This document shows positions 17,515-25,059 of a DNA stretch of 54,883 bases, piece after piece (position 1 is the first letter of the stretch; the number at the start of each line of letters is the position of its first letter). The notes under the pieces were generated by a model. That model was not told where the DNA came from. It was given only the letters and a program-made list of their open reading frames with translations, and did no database searches. Source of the stretch: Streptomyces atratus (GTDB lineage Bacteria; Actinomycetota; Actinomycetes; Streptomycetales; Streptomycetaceae). The stretch is taken from positions 380-55,262 of the forward strand of contig NZ_BMRN01000044.1 of the NCBI RefSeq assembly GCF_014648655.1. The letters are read 5' to 3'. The position numbers and the translations under genes are program-made.

Positions 17515-20500
17515 CTGCGCTTCCCCGGGCGGATGATGCTGATGGCACTGAGATTCTTGTTGCGCTTGAACCACTGGTTCAGTGTCGTGTGGGCAGCTGT
17601 GCCGTGCTGGGTGATGTTGATGTTGCCCCCCTTGGCGGACGTGACCACTCCGGTGTGGTTCCACTTCTTGGACGATCGGTAGTAGCCAAAGATGATGTCG
17701 CCCGGACGGGCGTCGTATCGCGAGATCTCCCGGCCGCCCCGGTGGTTCTTCAGGTGCTGGCGCAGGTTGGCTGCGGCGGCCCAGGTGTAACTGTCGAGGC
17801 GGATTGGGCCGATGTTGTTGCGGAACCAGCGTGAGGCATTCTTGCGACCGCCCTTGCGCTGCTGCATCTTTCCGCCCCAGTGCAGCGCCTTGGAGACGAA
17901 GTTCGCGCAGTCGGTGCCATAGTCCCACTTGATTTTGACGTTGCGCTTGGCCCAGGTCACGGTGCCCGAGTGGTTGGGAGCGGCGCGCAGCGCGCCGGGC
18001 GCTCCGGCGGCGGGCACGGGCTCGTCGACGGGCATGCCGTCGGCGTCCAGCTCGATCGGGAGGGTCTCTTCCTCGCCCGTCGGGATGTCGTCGATGCTGT
18101 CCTCGGCGGGAGGGGCGACGGTGGCGTCCCGCACGGCGTCGCCCGTCGACGGCAGGGTGACTTCGACGGCTGCGTCGTCGGCCTCTTGGCGCAGGACGCC
18201 GCCGTTGAAGACGAAACGGCCGGGCAGTTCGCCTTCTTCCGGTTCCTGGGTGCCGTCGGTGTGGGTGAGCACGCTGTGCTCGGCGAGGGTGCCGCGTACC
18301 ACCACGGAGTTGTCGGGGCCGGGGCCGGTCAGGACGTTGTCGAACGTGCTGGTGACCTCGGTGAAGCGACGGTTGTGGCGGGCGTATGCCTCGCGGCGGT
18401 CGGTCAGATCAGGCAACTGCTCGGCGAGCAGGTCACGGAACATGGCGCCGTTCGGGCTGCTCGTGGTGGCCTGCTCGATGGTCGTGTGGGCGCCCTTGAG
18501 GACACCGGCGCGCGCGGCGAGGTAGTCGCGGACGGCCTTGACGTAGCGCTCCTGATCGGTCACGGCGACGGGCTTCGCGGTCGAGGACCGGGTTGGCCCG
18601 GAGGTGCCGAAGGCCGAGGTTGCGGTGACTGTCACGGTGTGGTCGGCGCCGTTGGTGAGGGTGTCGAAGACAGCGCGGGTGTCCTGCGTGGTGGTGCGGG
18701 CGACCTCGGAGGCGCCTTGGTGGACGGCCACGGTGTAGGTGAGAGTGTCTGTCGCGGCGCCGGGGTCGTTCGGCGGGTTCCAGGTGGCCAGCAGACCGTG
18801 GTCGGCCGGGACGGCCTTGACGTTCTCGGGGCTGCCAGGGGCGCCGGAGGGGATGTAGGACACCGTCAGGACCGGGCGCAGTGCCAGATCGGCGGCGCGC
18901 GAGGAGTGGTAGACGATTCCGGGGGCGGCGGTTTTCTCGTCGCCGAGCTGGAGGCTCAGGCCGTGGTTGTCTGTGCCGGCCAGCCAGTCCGCGACGAGCG
19001 AGCCGAGATTGAGGTCACTGAGCGTGGCGGGGAGTTCGTCGTCGTTGAGGAGCGGCTCTTCGTTGGCGGCGGTGGCGAGCTCCTGACCGCTGAGGGAGGC
19101 GTCCCATGCCTCGGCGAGGTCGAGGACGGTGGCTGCGGGTTCGGCGCAGGTGCTGCTGTCGTCCGTGCAGTCGGCTCGGTGCAGTTTCAGTCGGGCGTCG
19201 GTGATCCGGGCGCCGGCGGGAAGGGCCGACAGATCGGCGTGGAGCCAGCTGCGCCAGGCTGTGCCGCCGGGGGTCCCGACGCGCAGGGTGCCGTCTTCGA
19301 CGGCTGCGCACGGGGTGCCGCCGCAGTCGGCGTCGCCGACGGGCGCGGTGGCGTCGCGCAGGGCGGCGCCGGATATGTCGACGGTGCGGACCTGTGGGGC
19401 CGGTATGGCGGCGGGTGTCTTGGCAGTAAAGGTGCGCTTGGCCGTCCACGGAGAGCAGGCCGCGTCACCGCAGGCCCGCATCGCCCACTGGTAGGCGCGT
19501 CCGGGCACCAGCGTGCCCTCGGGGATCATCGTGGCGACGCGGTTGCCGCTGTTCTCGAAAGACGGCGGCAGTTGTACGTTGCCCAGGGCCGAGCCGGCGG
19601 CGTCGAACAGCGTGAATTCGCCGCGCACGTATGCGCGGTTGCCGGCTGTCAGCACACCGGACAGCAGGGGTGTGGTCGTGTGCTCAGCGCCTTCCTGGAG
19701 CGCGGTCGGCACGTCCGGGACGGGCAGGACGGTCGGCTTGGGACCGACGCCGAACTGGTGGGCGGTCACGCCGGACAGCAGGCCGGCGGAGTCCACGGTG
19801 CGGGCGTTCAGGGTGTGCCAGCCTTTGGCGGGCTTGATCTTGACGGTCTGCGGCTTGCCGCCGGTGCCGGCGGGGTCGTTGACCTGCTGCGGGGTGTTGG
19901 GGTCGTCGAGGCCCCACAGGTAGCCGCGGCCGTCGGTCGACGTGGTGGTGAGGGTGCAGCTGATCTCGCCGGTCCTGTCGGTCCACTGGTCGCGCGGGAA
20001 GCCCTCGCAGCTGATCTGTGGCGCGGCGGGATTGGCGGTGTTCACCCGGAACGGGAGGTAGGCGCTCCAGGGGCCGTACGCGGAGCCGTCGTACGCGCGG
20101 GTGCGCACGCGGTAGCCGAACGCGCCGAGCTTCTTGTCGGCGGGCAGGGCCAGCTTGGCGGTGCCGCCGGAGGCGACGGCGCCGCTGGTACCGGTCCAGC
20201 TGTAGGCGCCGGCGTCGTTGAACGCCGGATCCGCGGTGACCTCGAACTGGGCCCGCACCGTGCCGCCGTCGGGGTCGGCGACCTTCGCGGCGAAGGTCGG
20301 CGTCAACGAGGTGGCGTACGTGCGCTTGTTGAAGGTGTTGTACGAGGACGGGGAGAGCGCGACGGCGGTCGGCGCTCCCGGCGGGTTGTTGTACGTCACC
20401 GACAGGACGGGCACGTTCTTGGCCGCGTTGCGGGAGTTGAAGCGCTTCCAGGCGAAGGAGTCCTTCTCGTCCGTCGCCCGGATGCCGAGCGTGTTCTCGG

Positions 20501-21842
20501 CGTTCGCGTTGGACGCCCAGGCCCGGGCCAGGGTGGTCACATCGGCGGCGACCCAGCCGTCGTCACAGCCCGCGCCGAAGCCCTTGGTCTGGCTGGACGT
20601 GGCCCACTTGCGGTTCCAGTTGGGCTGGTTGGTCCAGCGGGTGGCGGTGGTGGGCGCGCTGGTGTCCCAGACCTCCCAGTCGCGGGCCTGGCAGGACCAC
20701 GAGTGGTGGTTCCACAGCTTCAGCGTCGCCGACGTGACGTCCTTGCCCTTCACCGGCTTGGTGTCGAAGCGGAGAAAGGACCGCGCGACCTGTCCCGAGC
20801 CGTTATTGCCGAGCTTGAGTTCGGTGGCGGTGGACTGGTCGGTTCCGTAGCCCTCCTGGACGAAGGTGGTGAACGTGGTGAGCAGGTTGACCGCCGGGTC
20901 GACGGTGACGGGGAACTGCGTGGCCGGATCAGCGAGGAACGCGGCGTCGGGGGTGAGCGTGAGGTCGACCCGGTCGCCCTCCTGCGTCACCTCCATGGCG
21001 ACGGGCGCGCGGTGCGGATGTTCCCCGGAGCGTACGTCGGCGCGCGCGTCCCACATCACGGGAGCGGGCAGGATACCCGCGGGCTTGCCGGTCTTGCTGT
21101 CGGTGAAAGCCACCCCGCCGTCGCTGTCGGCCTTGGCAGTCAGGCCCTTGGCCGTGAGCGTCATCCGCAGAGCGTCCGCGCCGTCAACGGCCTGGCGGGA
21201 CTTGAGGACGAGGAACTGCTCGAAGCCGGTACGGGTGGCCGAGACCACGAGGTCGGCGTACGGCAGCGCATCGGGGTAGGTGGCCCGGGTGCCGGCGATG
21301 CGGGGCGCGGTCAGCGCACCTCGCCAGCCCAGCTCGACGCGACTGCCCTCTGGCGAGGTCAGCGTCACCAGCGGCGTCGAGGCGGCGACCGGCTCCGCGG
21401 CCCGCAGTCGACGGGTGGCCGGTTCGTCGGCCCGTGCGGGGGTGGCCCCACCGAGAGTGAGGCCCAGCGGGTGCGCCTTCGCCTCGACCGTGCCGTCGGC
21501 TGCCTTGGCAAGATTGATGTCGACCGTGGTCCACGAGCCGTCGGCGTTCCGGAAGCGGACTGGGCCGGCGGCCTGGTCCTCGGTCAGGGTGCCGCTCGGG
21601 TCGGCCCACAGGGTTCGGGTCTCGGTGCGTTCCCCTACGACCTCGACGCGCTTGCCCTCCAGGCGTGCGCGAAGCAGCGCCGAGGTGACATCGTCCTGAG
21701 GCCGCGGTGTGCCTGTCGGACGTGGGGCGGTGGCCGCTGCGAGCGCGACGGCTGGAGCCGCCACATCGACGGCCAGAAGGCCGGCGAGCACCAGACCGGT
21801 GGTCGCGAACCACCTGGATCCGGACATGGCTGTGCTGAACAA
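17511..21842 (-). CDS. large secreted DNRLRE-domain protein with C-terminal amidase (Amidase_6-like) domain
   Basis: A 1443-residue exported protein. Residues 1-37 are a signal peptide (hydrophobic FATTGLVLAGLLAVDVAAPAV, ending ALA). Two stretches resemble DNRLRE beta domains (about 324-484, with RSFLRFDTKPVKG and LGIRATDEKDSFAWKRFNSR; about 849-996, with WLHADLSALPAGARITDARLKLHRADC). Fibronectin-III-like segments lie around 489-600 and 1001-1096. The last 155 residues match the putative amidase domain class: YGTDCANFVSKALHWGGK with catalytic Cys about 1312, YTWAAAANLRQHL, RPGDIIFGYY, WNHTGVVTS with His about 1396, and ITQHG. This is a papain-like NlpC/CHAP-type fold expected to cut peptide bonds in wall peptides or another amide. 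The TTG start has GGGAGGGG seven bases upstream. It is coupled to the lipoprotein gene. Likely a wall-directed effector or remodelling enzyme. Confidence 0.8.
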   Translation of the reverse strand: MFSTAMSGSRWFATTGLVLAGLLAVDVAAPAVALAAATAPRPTGTPRPQDDVTSALLRARLEGKRVEVVGERTETRTLWADPSGTLTEDQAAGPVRFRNADGSWTTVDINLAKAADGTVEAKAHPLGLTLGGATPARADEPATRRLRAAEPVAASTPLVTLTSPEGSRVELGWRGALTAPRIAGTRATYPDALPYADLVVSATRTGFEQFLVLKSRQAVDGADALRMTLTAKGLTAKADSDGGVAFTDSKTGKPAGILPAPVMWDARADVRSGEHPHRAPVAMEVTQEGDRVDLTLTPDAAFLADPATQFPVTVDPAVNLLTTFTTFVQEGYGTDQSTATELKLGNNGSGQVARSFLRFDTKPVKGKDVTSATLKLWNHHSWSCQARDWEVWDTSAPTTATRWTNQPNWNRKWATSSQTKGFGAGCDDGWVAADVTTLARAWASNANAENTLGIRATDEKDSFAWKRFNSRNAAKNVPVLSVTYNNPPGAPTAVALSPSSYNTFNKRTYATSLTPTFAAKVADPDGGTVRAQFEVTADPAFNDAGAYSWTGTSGAVASGGTAKLALPADKKLGAFGYRVRTRAYDGSAYGPWSAYLPFRVNTANPAAPQISCEGFPRDQWTDRTGEISCTLTTTSTDGRGYLWGLDDPNTPQQVNDPAGTGGKPQTVKIKPAKGWHTLNARTVDSAGLLSGVTAHQFGVGPKPTVLPVPDVPTALQEGAEHTTTPLLSGVLTAGNRAYVRGEFTLFDAAGSALGNVQLPPSFENSGNRVATMIPEGTLVPGRAYQWAMRACGDAACSPWTAKRTFTAKTPAAIPAPQVRTVDISGAALRDATAPVGDADCGGTPCAAVEDGTLRVGTPGGTAWRSWLHADLSALPAGARITDARLKLHRADCTDDSSTCAEPAATVLDLAEAWDASLSGQELATAANEEPLLNDDELPATLSDLNLGSLVADWLAGTDNHGLSLQLGDEKTAAPGIVYHSSRAADLALRPVLTVSYIPSGAPGSPENVKAVPADHGLLATWNPPNDPGAATDTLTYTVAVHQGASEVARTTTQDTRAVFDTLTNGADHTVTVTATSAFGTSGPTRSSTAKPVAVTDQERYVKAVRDYLAARAGVLKGAHTTIEQATTSSPNGAMFRDLLAEQLPDLTDRREAYARHNRRFTEVTSTFDNVLTGPGPDNSVVVRGTLAEHSVLTHTDGTQEPEEGELPGRFVFNGGVLRQEADDAAVEVTLPSTGDAVRDATVAPPAEDSIDDIPTGEEETLPIELDADGMPVDEPVPAAGAPGALRAAPNHSGTVTWAKRNVKIKWDYGTDCANFVSKALHWGGKMQQRKGGRKNASRWFRNNIGPIRLDSYTWAAAANLRQHLKNHRGGREISRYDARPGDIIFGYYRSSKKWNHTGVVTSAKGGNINITQHGTAAHTTLNQWFKRNKNLSAISIIRPGKRS

Positions 21843-21994
21843 GAAGAATCCCCTCCCGTAAAAAAGAAGTCAAGAACTTGTAAAGATATGGGGGCTTCCT
21901 GCTTCATGATCGAGTCAAGGGTCCCGAACCGGGCGGGCCTAAAGTCCTGCGCCCTGACAGCGATGCAGGTGGAGGGGGCGGGAGCGTGCATGAA

Positions 21995-22093
21995 CGCCGT
22001 CGCGGGGCGGCTGGCCGCCGACGGGCGCGAGGAGTTCGCCCACGAGATCGGCGGACTCCGCGACGACCTGGTCGCGGCCGTGCCGGCGGCCGT
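21995..22093 (+). pseudogene. 99-bp fragment of the cysteine desulfurase gene (duplicated)
   Basis: Bases 21995-22093 match 28181-28279 inside the cysteine desulfurase gene: the first 89 bp are identical and the last 10 differ at two bases (22084 and 22088). It encodes VAGRLAADGREEFAHEIGGL and on in the original frame, but has no start or catalytic part. The match ends exactly where the thioesterase fragment begins. Confidence 0.95.
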
Positions 22094-22241
22094 TGCCGCC
22101 CCGCCCCCGGCCCGCTGCGCGTCTCCATCACCACCCGCAACCTCGCGGGCGGCTTCCTGGAGGAGGACGCGGACGTCTGGGACAGTGCGGACCGGCTGGT
22201 GGCCCAGTCCCGCCAACTGGCGCGGGCACCGCGCGCATAGC
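22094..22241 (+). repeat. 148-bp direct repeat, right copy (thioesterase gene end, fused to the desulfurase fragment)
   Basis: Identical to 16783-16930. It is joined out of frame to the desulfurase fragment; CCG just before the joint (22090-22092) is present in both parent sequences. The WYL regulator starts 51 bp downstream. Confidence 0.95.
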
Positions 22242-22292
22242 CGCACGGGAGCGGCGGGCGGGGCGCGGAGAGTCAGGGGGGAAGCTGGTGGA

Positions 22293-23375
22293 GTGAAATC
22301 CGACCGGCTGCTCTCGATCCTCCTGCTGCTCCAGACCCGCGGCCTCGTGCCCGCCACCGAGCTCGCCGAACGCCTCGAAGTCTCCGTACGCACCATCTAC
22401 CGCGACGTCGAGGCGCTCTCCGCCTCCGGCGTCCCCGTCTACGCCGAGCGGGGACGGCGCGGCGGTATCGCGCTGCTGCCGGGATTCCGTACGGATGTCA
22501 CCGGGCTCACCGCCGACGAGGCGCGCGCCCTCTTCGTCCTCGCCGCTCAGGGCGCCCATGCCGCGCTCGGCCTCGACGCGGCGCTCGGGTCCGCACTGCG
22601 CAAGGTGATGGCGGCCCTGCCCGCACCGCACCGGCCCGCCGCCGAGCTGACCAGCAGAAGGATCCTGGTCGACCCGGCGCGCTGGATGAGCGGCCCGCAA
22701 CCGGTCGTCGATGTCGCCGAACTGCACGACGCCGTGTTCGCCGACCGGCGGTTGCGGCTGAGCTACCGGCACAGCGGCACGCAGACCCCACGCACCTACA
22801 TCGTCGATCCGTACGGCCTCGTCGTGAAGGCGGGCGTCTGGTACCTGGTCGCGGACCGTGACGGTGTGCCCCGGCTGTTCCGGGCGGACCGGGTGCGGAG
22901 AGCCGCTCTCACCGACGATCCCGTTGTGCGCCGGCCGGGAGTGGAACTGGCCGATCTGTGGGACGCACTGCGCAGGCAGGTCGAGGAACGGCCCGGAGAT
23001 GTACGGCTACGAGTGCGCGTGCACCGTTCCCGGCTCGATCTGTTCGTACGCCTCCACGCCGGGGCGCTGACCGGGGAACCGTGGCCCGAGGGGCAAGAGG
23101 AGCGGGCGTCGGCCGAGGGGCAAGGGGATTGGGTGCGGGCCGAGCTGGCCGTGGACTCGGTGGAGTGGGCCCGCTCCCTGCTCTCCTTCGGCCCGAACCT
23201 CGAAGTGCTCTCGCCGCCGCAGGCGCGGACCGTTCTCGCCCGTCACGCGGCGGCGGTCGTGGCGCTGTACGGGGAGGCGGGTGCGGAGCAGGGAGTGGAG
23301 GGGAAGGACAGCCGAGGCGGGCCGGGACGGTGCCGGCTGCCGTACGGCGCATCGCGCGGGCCCCGCGCCACGTAG
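22293..23375 (+). CDS. WYL-domain transcriptional regulator (YafY/DeoR-like)
   Basis: A 360-residue cytosolic DNA-binding protein. Residues 4-55 form a winged helix-turn-helix (RLLSILLLLQTRGLVPATELAERLEVSVRTIYRDVEALSASGVPVYAERGRRGGIALL), followed by a WYL domain (about 135-215, with YIVDPYGLVVKAGVWYLVADRDG and LFRADRVRRA) and a WCX-like C-terminal domain. WYL domains sense small ligands. The GTG at 22293 is supported by the homologous protein start (KSDRLL) and a G-rich stretch upstream. Uninterrupted reading continues in frame upstream to an ATG at 21990 through the fused repeat, so an extended form is formally possible. The C-terminal 25 residues are low-complexity. Direct targets could be the thioesterase or the genes that follow. 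Confidence 0.88.
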   Translation: MKSDRLLSILLLLQTRGLVPATELAERLEVSVRTIYRDVEALSASGVPVYAERGRRGGIALLPGFRTDVTGLTADEARALFVLAAQGAHAALGLDAALGSALRKVMAALPAPHRPAAELTSRRILVDPARWMSGPQPVVDVAELHDAVFADRRLRLSYRHSGTQTPRTYIVDPYGLVVKAGVWYLVADRDGVPRLFRADRVRRAALTDDPVVRRPGVELADLWDALRRQVEERPGDVRLRVRVHRSRLDLFVRLHAGALTGEPWPEGQEERASAEGQGDWVRAELAVDSVEWARSLLSFGPNLEVLSPPQARTVLARHAAAVVALYGEAGAEQGVEGKDSRGGPGRCRLPYGASRGPRAT

Positions 23376-23602
23376 CGCGCTCAGCCGCAACTACCTCGGG
23401 GACGACCGTGCAAGGCCGCGCCGCCGCGGTGCGGTCAGAGCCGGCGCAACCCGTCAGCAATTCTTGGGGGTTTCGGCCAAAACATTCGTCCCTGGCCATT
23501 GTCGGCCGACCAGGCATGCGTCATGGAGGCGCGGGATAGAAAGGCCCCGGCACCTGACGGAACTTTTGCTGGCGTCTCGGTGAATACAGGGGGTTTCATC
23601 GC

Positions 23603-24412
23603 GTGAGTGGCTTCGCGGATCTCGAAGTACAGGTGAAGAACTTCCACGAGTACGGTTACCTGGTGCTGCCCGGTTTCCTTCCCGCCGGTCTTGTCGGGCG
23701 CCTGGCGCCCGAAGTCGATGAATGGGTCTCCACCGGTCTGCGGCAGTTGTCCATCGACGCCTGCTTATGTCCGCAGGAGTACGATCCGCCGGCCAGGGTG
23801 GAGTTACAGATGGACGCGCACGGGGAACTCGCTGCCTATGCCCCGCTGCTGGAACTGCTCAGTGATGCCAGTCTGCTCGGGTCGTCCTTCGTCTTCCACC
23901 ACCTGCACAGTGACCGCCGTCCACCCGGAGGCGGCGGCAAGAGCTGGCACCACGACTACGAGCAGCACCCACAGCGGGACCGTGAGTACCCCATGATTCA
24001 TGCCCTGCACTACATCCACGGGCTCCAACCCGCGATGGGCGCTCTGGCCGTGCTGCCCGGGTCGCACCAGCACGTTGCCGAGAAGGACGCGTGGAACCAC
24101 CTCGGGACGACCGAGCTGCCGGGTGAGGTGCTTATAGACGAGCTTCCGCAGGGCTCCACCGTGGTCCTGCACTCCGCGCTCTTCCATACCCGGCGCGCTG
24201 CGCCCGCTCCACTGCGGGGCGGGGGTCCTCGGTACATGATCGATGCGTCCTACTGCCGGACGGGCACACTGTGGCCGCCGGTCAAGCCGTACTGGCGCAT
24301 GGTGCTGGCCGTGGGCCGCGAGCGTCGGCTGGGCAAGGGGCATTGGCCGGAGCTTTTTGCCGACCGGCACTTCGACGAGTACGGGCGCACGAGCACGGGG
24401 ATGCCGTCATGA
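23603..24412 (+). CDS. phytanoyl-CoA dioxygenase (PhyH)-like Fe(II)/2-oxoglutarate oxygenase, two TTA codons
   Basis: A 269-residue cytosolic oxygenase. The PhyH pattern is clear: an N-terminal FHEYGYLVLPGFLPAGLV, the iron-binding HxD at His116/Asp118 (KSWHHDYEQ), MGALAVLPGSHQHV, and the distal His about 195 (LHSALFHTRRAAP) followed by the Arg that would bind 2-oxoglutarate. Such enzymes hydroxylate or otherwise oxidise small molecules, often in specialised metabolism. Leu55 and Leu68 are TTA codons (23765-23767, 23804-23806), so expression should need bldA tRNA. The GTG at 23603 follows AGGGGG. The next gene starts in its stop codon (ATGA), so the two are coupled and probably act on one pathway. 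Codon use is more relaxed than in the core genes. Confidence 0.85.
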   Translation: MSGFADLEVQVKNFHEYGYLVLPGFLPAGLVGRLAPEVDEWVSTGLRQLSIDACLCPQEYDPPARVELQMDAHGELAAYAPLLELLSDASLLGSSFVFHHLHSDRRPPGGGGKSWHHDYEQHPQRDREYPMIHALHYIHGLQPAMGALAVLPGSHQHVAEKDAWNHLGTTELPGEVLIDELPQGSTVVLHSALFHTRRAAPAPLRGGGPRYMIDASYCRTGTLWPPVKPYWRMVLAVGRERRLGKGHWPELFADRHFDEYGRTSTGMPS

Positions 24413-25059
24413 GAGTGCTTGAAGCCGTCACGTTCGAAGCCGTCATGAGCCATTTCGGCCGGGAGCATCTGTATGACGAAGAGGATGAGTCCAACTCGAA
24501 CGACGAAGCCGAGACCCACATCCGTAACGCGCAGCTGACTCTGCGGGGCCTCTGGCACCGGGTGCTTCTGGAGGGCACCGAGGTGCTCGATGTGGTGCTG
24601 CCCTGGCATTTGGGGGAGGACGGCGAGGTGGAGCTGATTCCGAAGACGGGTCTCACCGTGGCCGCGGCCGCATCGCGGTTGGCCGCAGCCGGGGCGTCGT
24701 ACGCCAGGACCAACCCCCTGTGCGCGCTCAAGCTGGCACGCCAGACCCATGCCCGGCCCAGACCTCTGTTCCTCAGCACCCGGGCGGTGCCCGGGCGGGA
24801 CTACGAGGCGCTGACGGTCCGCGCGGGGCTGATCCACCTCGACGGGCTGCACCGGATGCTGGCCTGGGAGCTGGCCGGGCGGCTGGTACCCGGCCGCTGG
24901 ATCGAGGCGTACGTCGCGGGGCTACCCCCGGCCGATGTAGGGCATGGAGCTCGGCATGATCAGGACGGACTGGATGTTCACCCCGACCGGCAGCGCCGCC
25001 ATGGTGCGGACCATGTCGACGACGTGCTGCATGTCCATGGTCGGCTCCACCCGCAGTGA
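24409..25059 (+). CDS. uncharacterised protein (DUF6309-like), 3' end running into the opposing gene
   Basis: A 216-residue protein translationally coupled to the dioxygenase gene. The first 175 residues look like a real domain: MRVLEAVTFEAVMSHFGREH, LWHRVLLEGTEVLDVVLPWHLGEDGEVELIPKTGLTVAAAASRLAAAG, FLSTRAVPGRDYEALTVRAGLIHLDGLHRMLAWELAGRL..YVAGLP. I recall this pattern from streptomycete proteins tagged DUF6309, but that is memory only. HLDGLHRMLAWE resembles a ParB/Srx-type phosphate-site motif. From about residue 172 the frame reads antisense through the end of the convergent SDR gene for 138 bp and gives a His/Asp-rich tail, so the original stop has probably been lost by rearrangement at about 24920. 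Confidence 0.65.
   Translation: MRVLEAVTFEAVMSHFGREHLYDEEDESNSNDEAETHIRNAQLTLRGLWHRVLLEGTEVLDVVLPWHLGEDGEVELIPKTGLTVAAAASRLAAAGASYARTNPLCALKLARQTHARPRPLFLSTRAVPGRDYEALTVRAGLIHLDGLHRMLAWELAGRLVPGRWIEAYVAGLPPADVGHGARHDQDGLDVHPDRQRRHGADHVDDVLHVHGRLHPQ

Noticed and set aside
16931..22093. Insertion sequence or integrative element carrying the effector genes
   Set aside because: No transposase, integrase, terminal inverted repeats or tRNA attachment site was found; the flanking repeats are gene fragments, which fits duplication by recombination better.
17880..23375. A single 5.5-kb open reading frame on the plus strand (1831 codons)
   Set aside because: For 4 kb it is antisense to the large secreted protein, whose strand has a signal peptide, known domains and good codon bias. 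The antisense product is Gly/Arg/Val-rich with no domain. Only the last part (22293-23375, the WYL regulator) is real.
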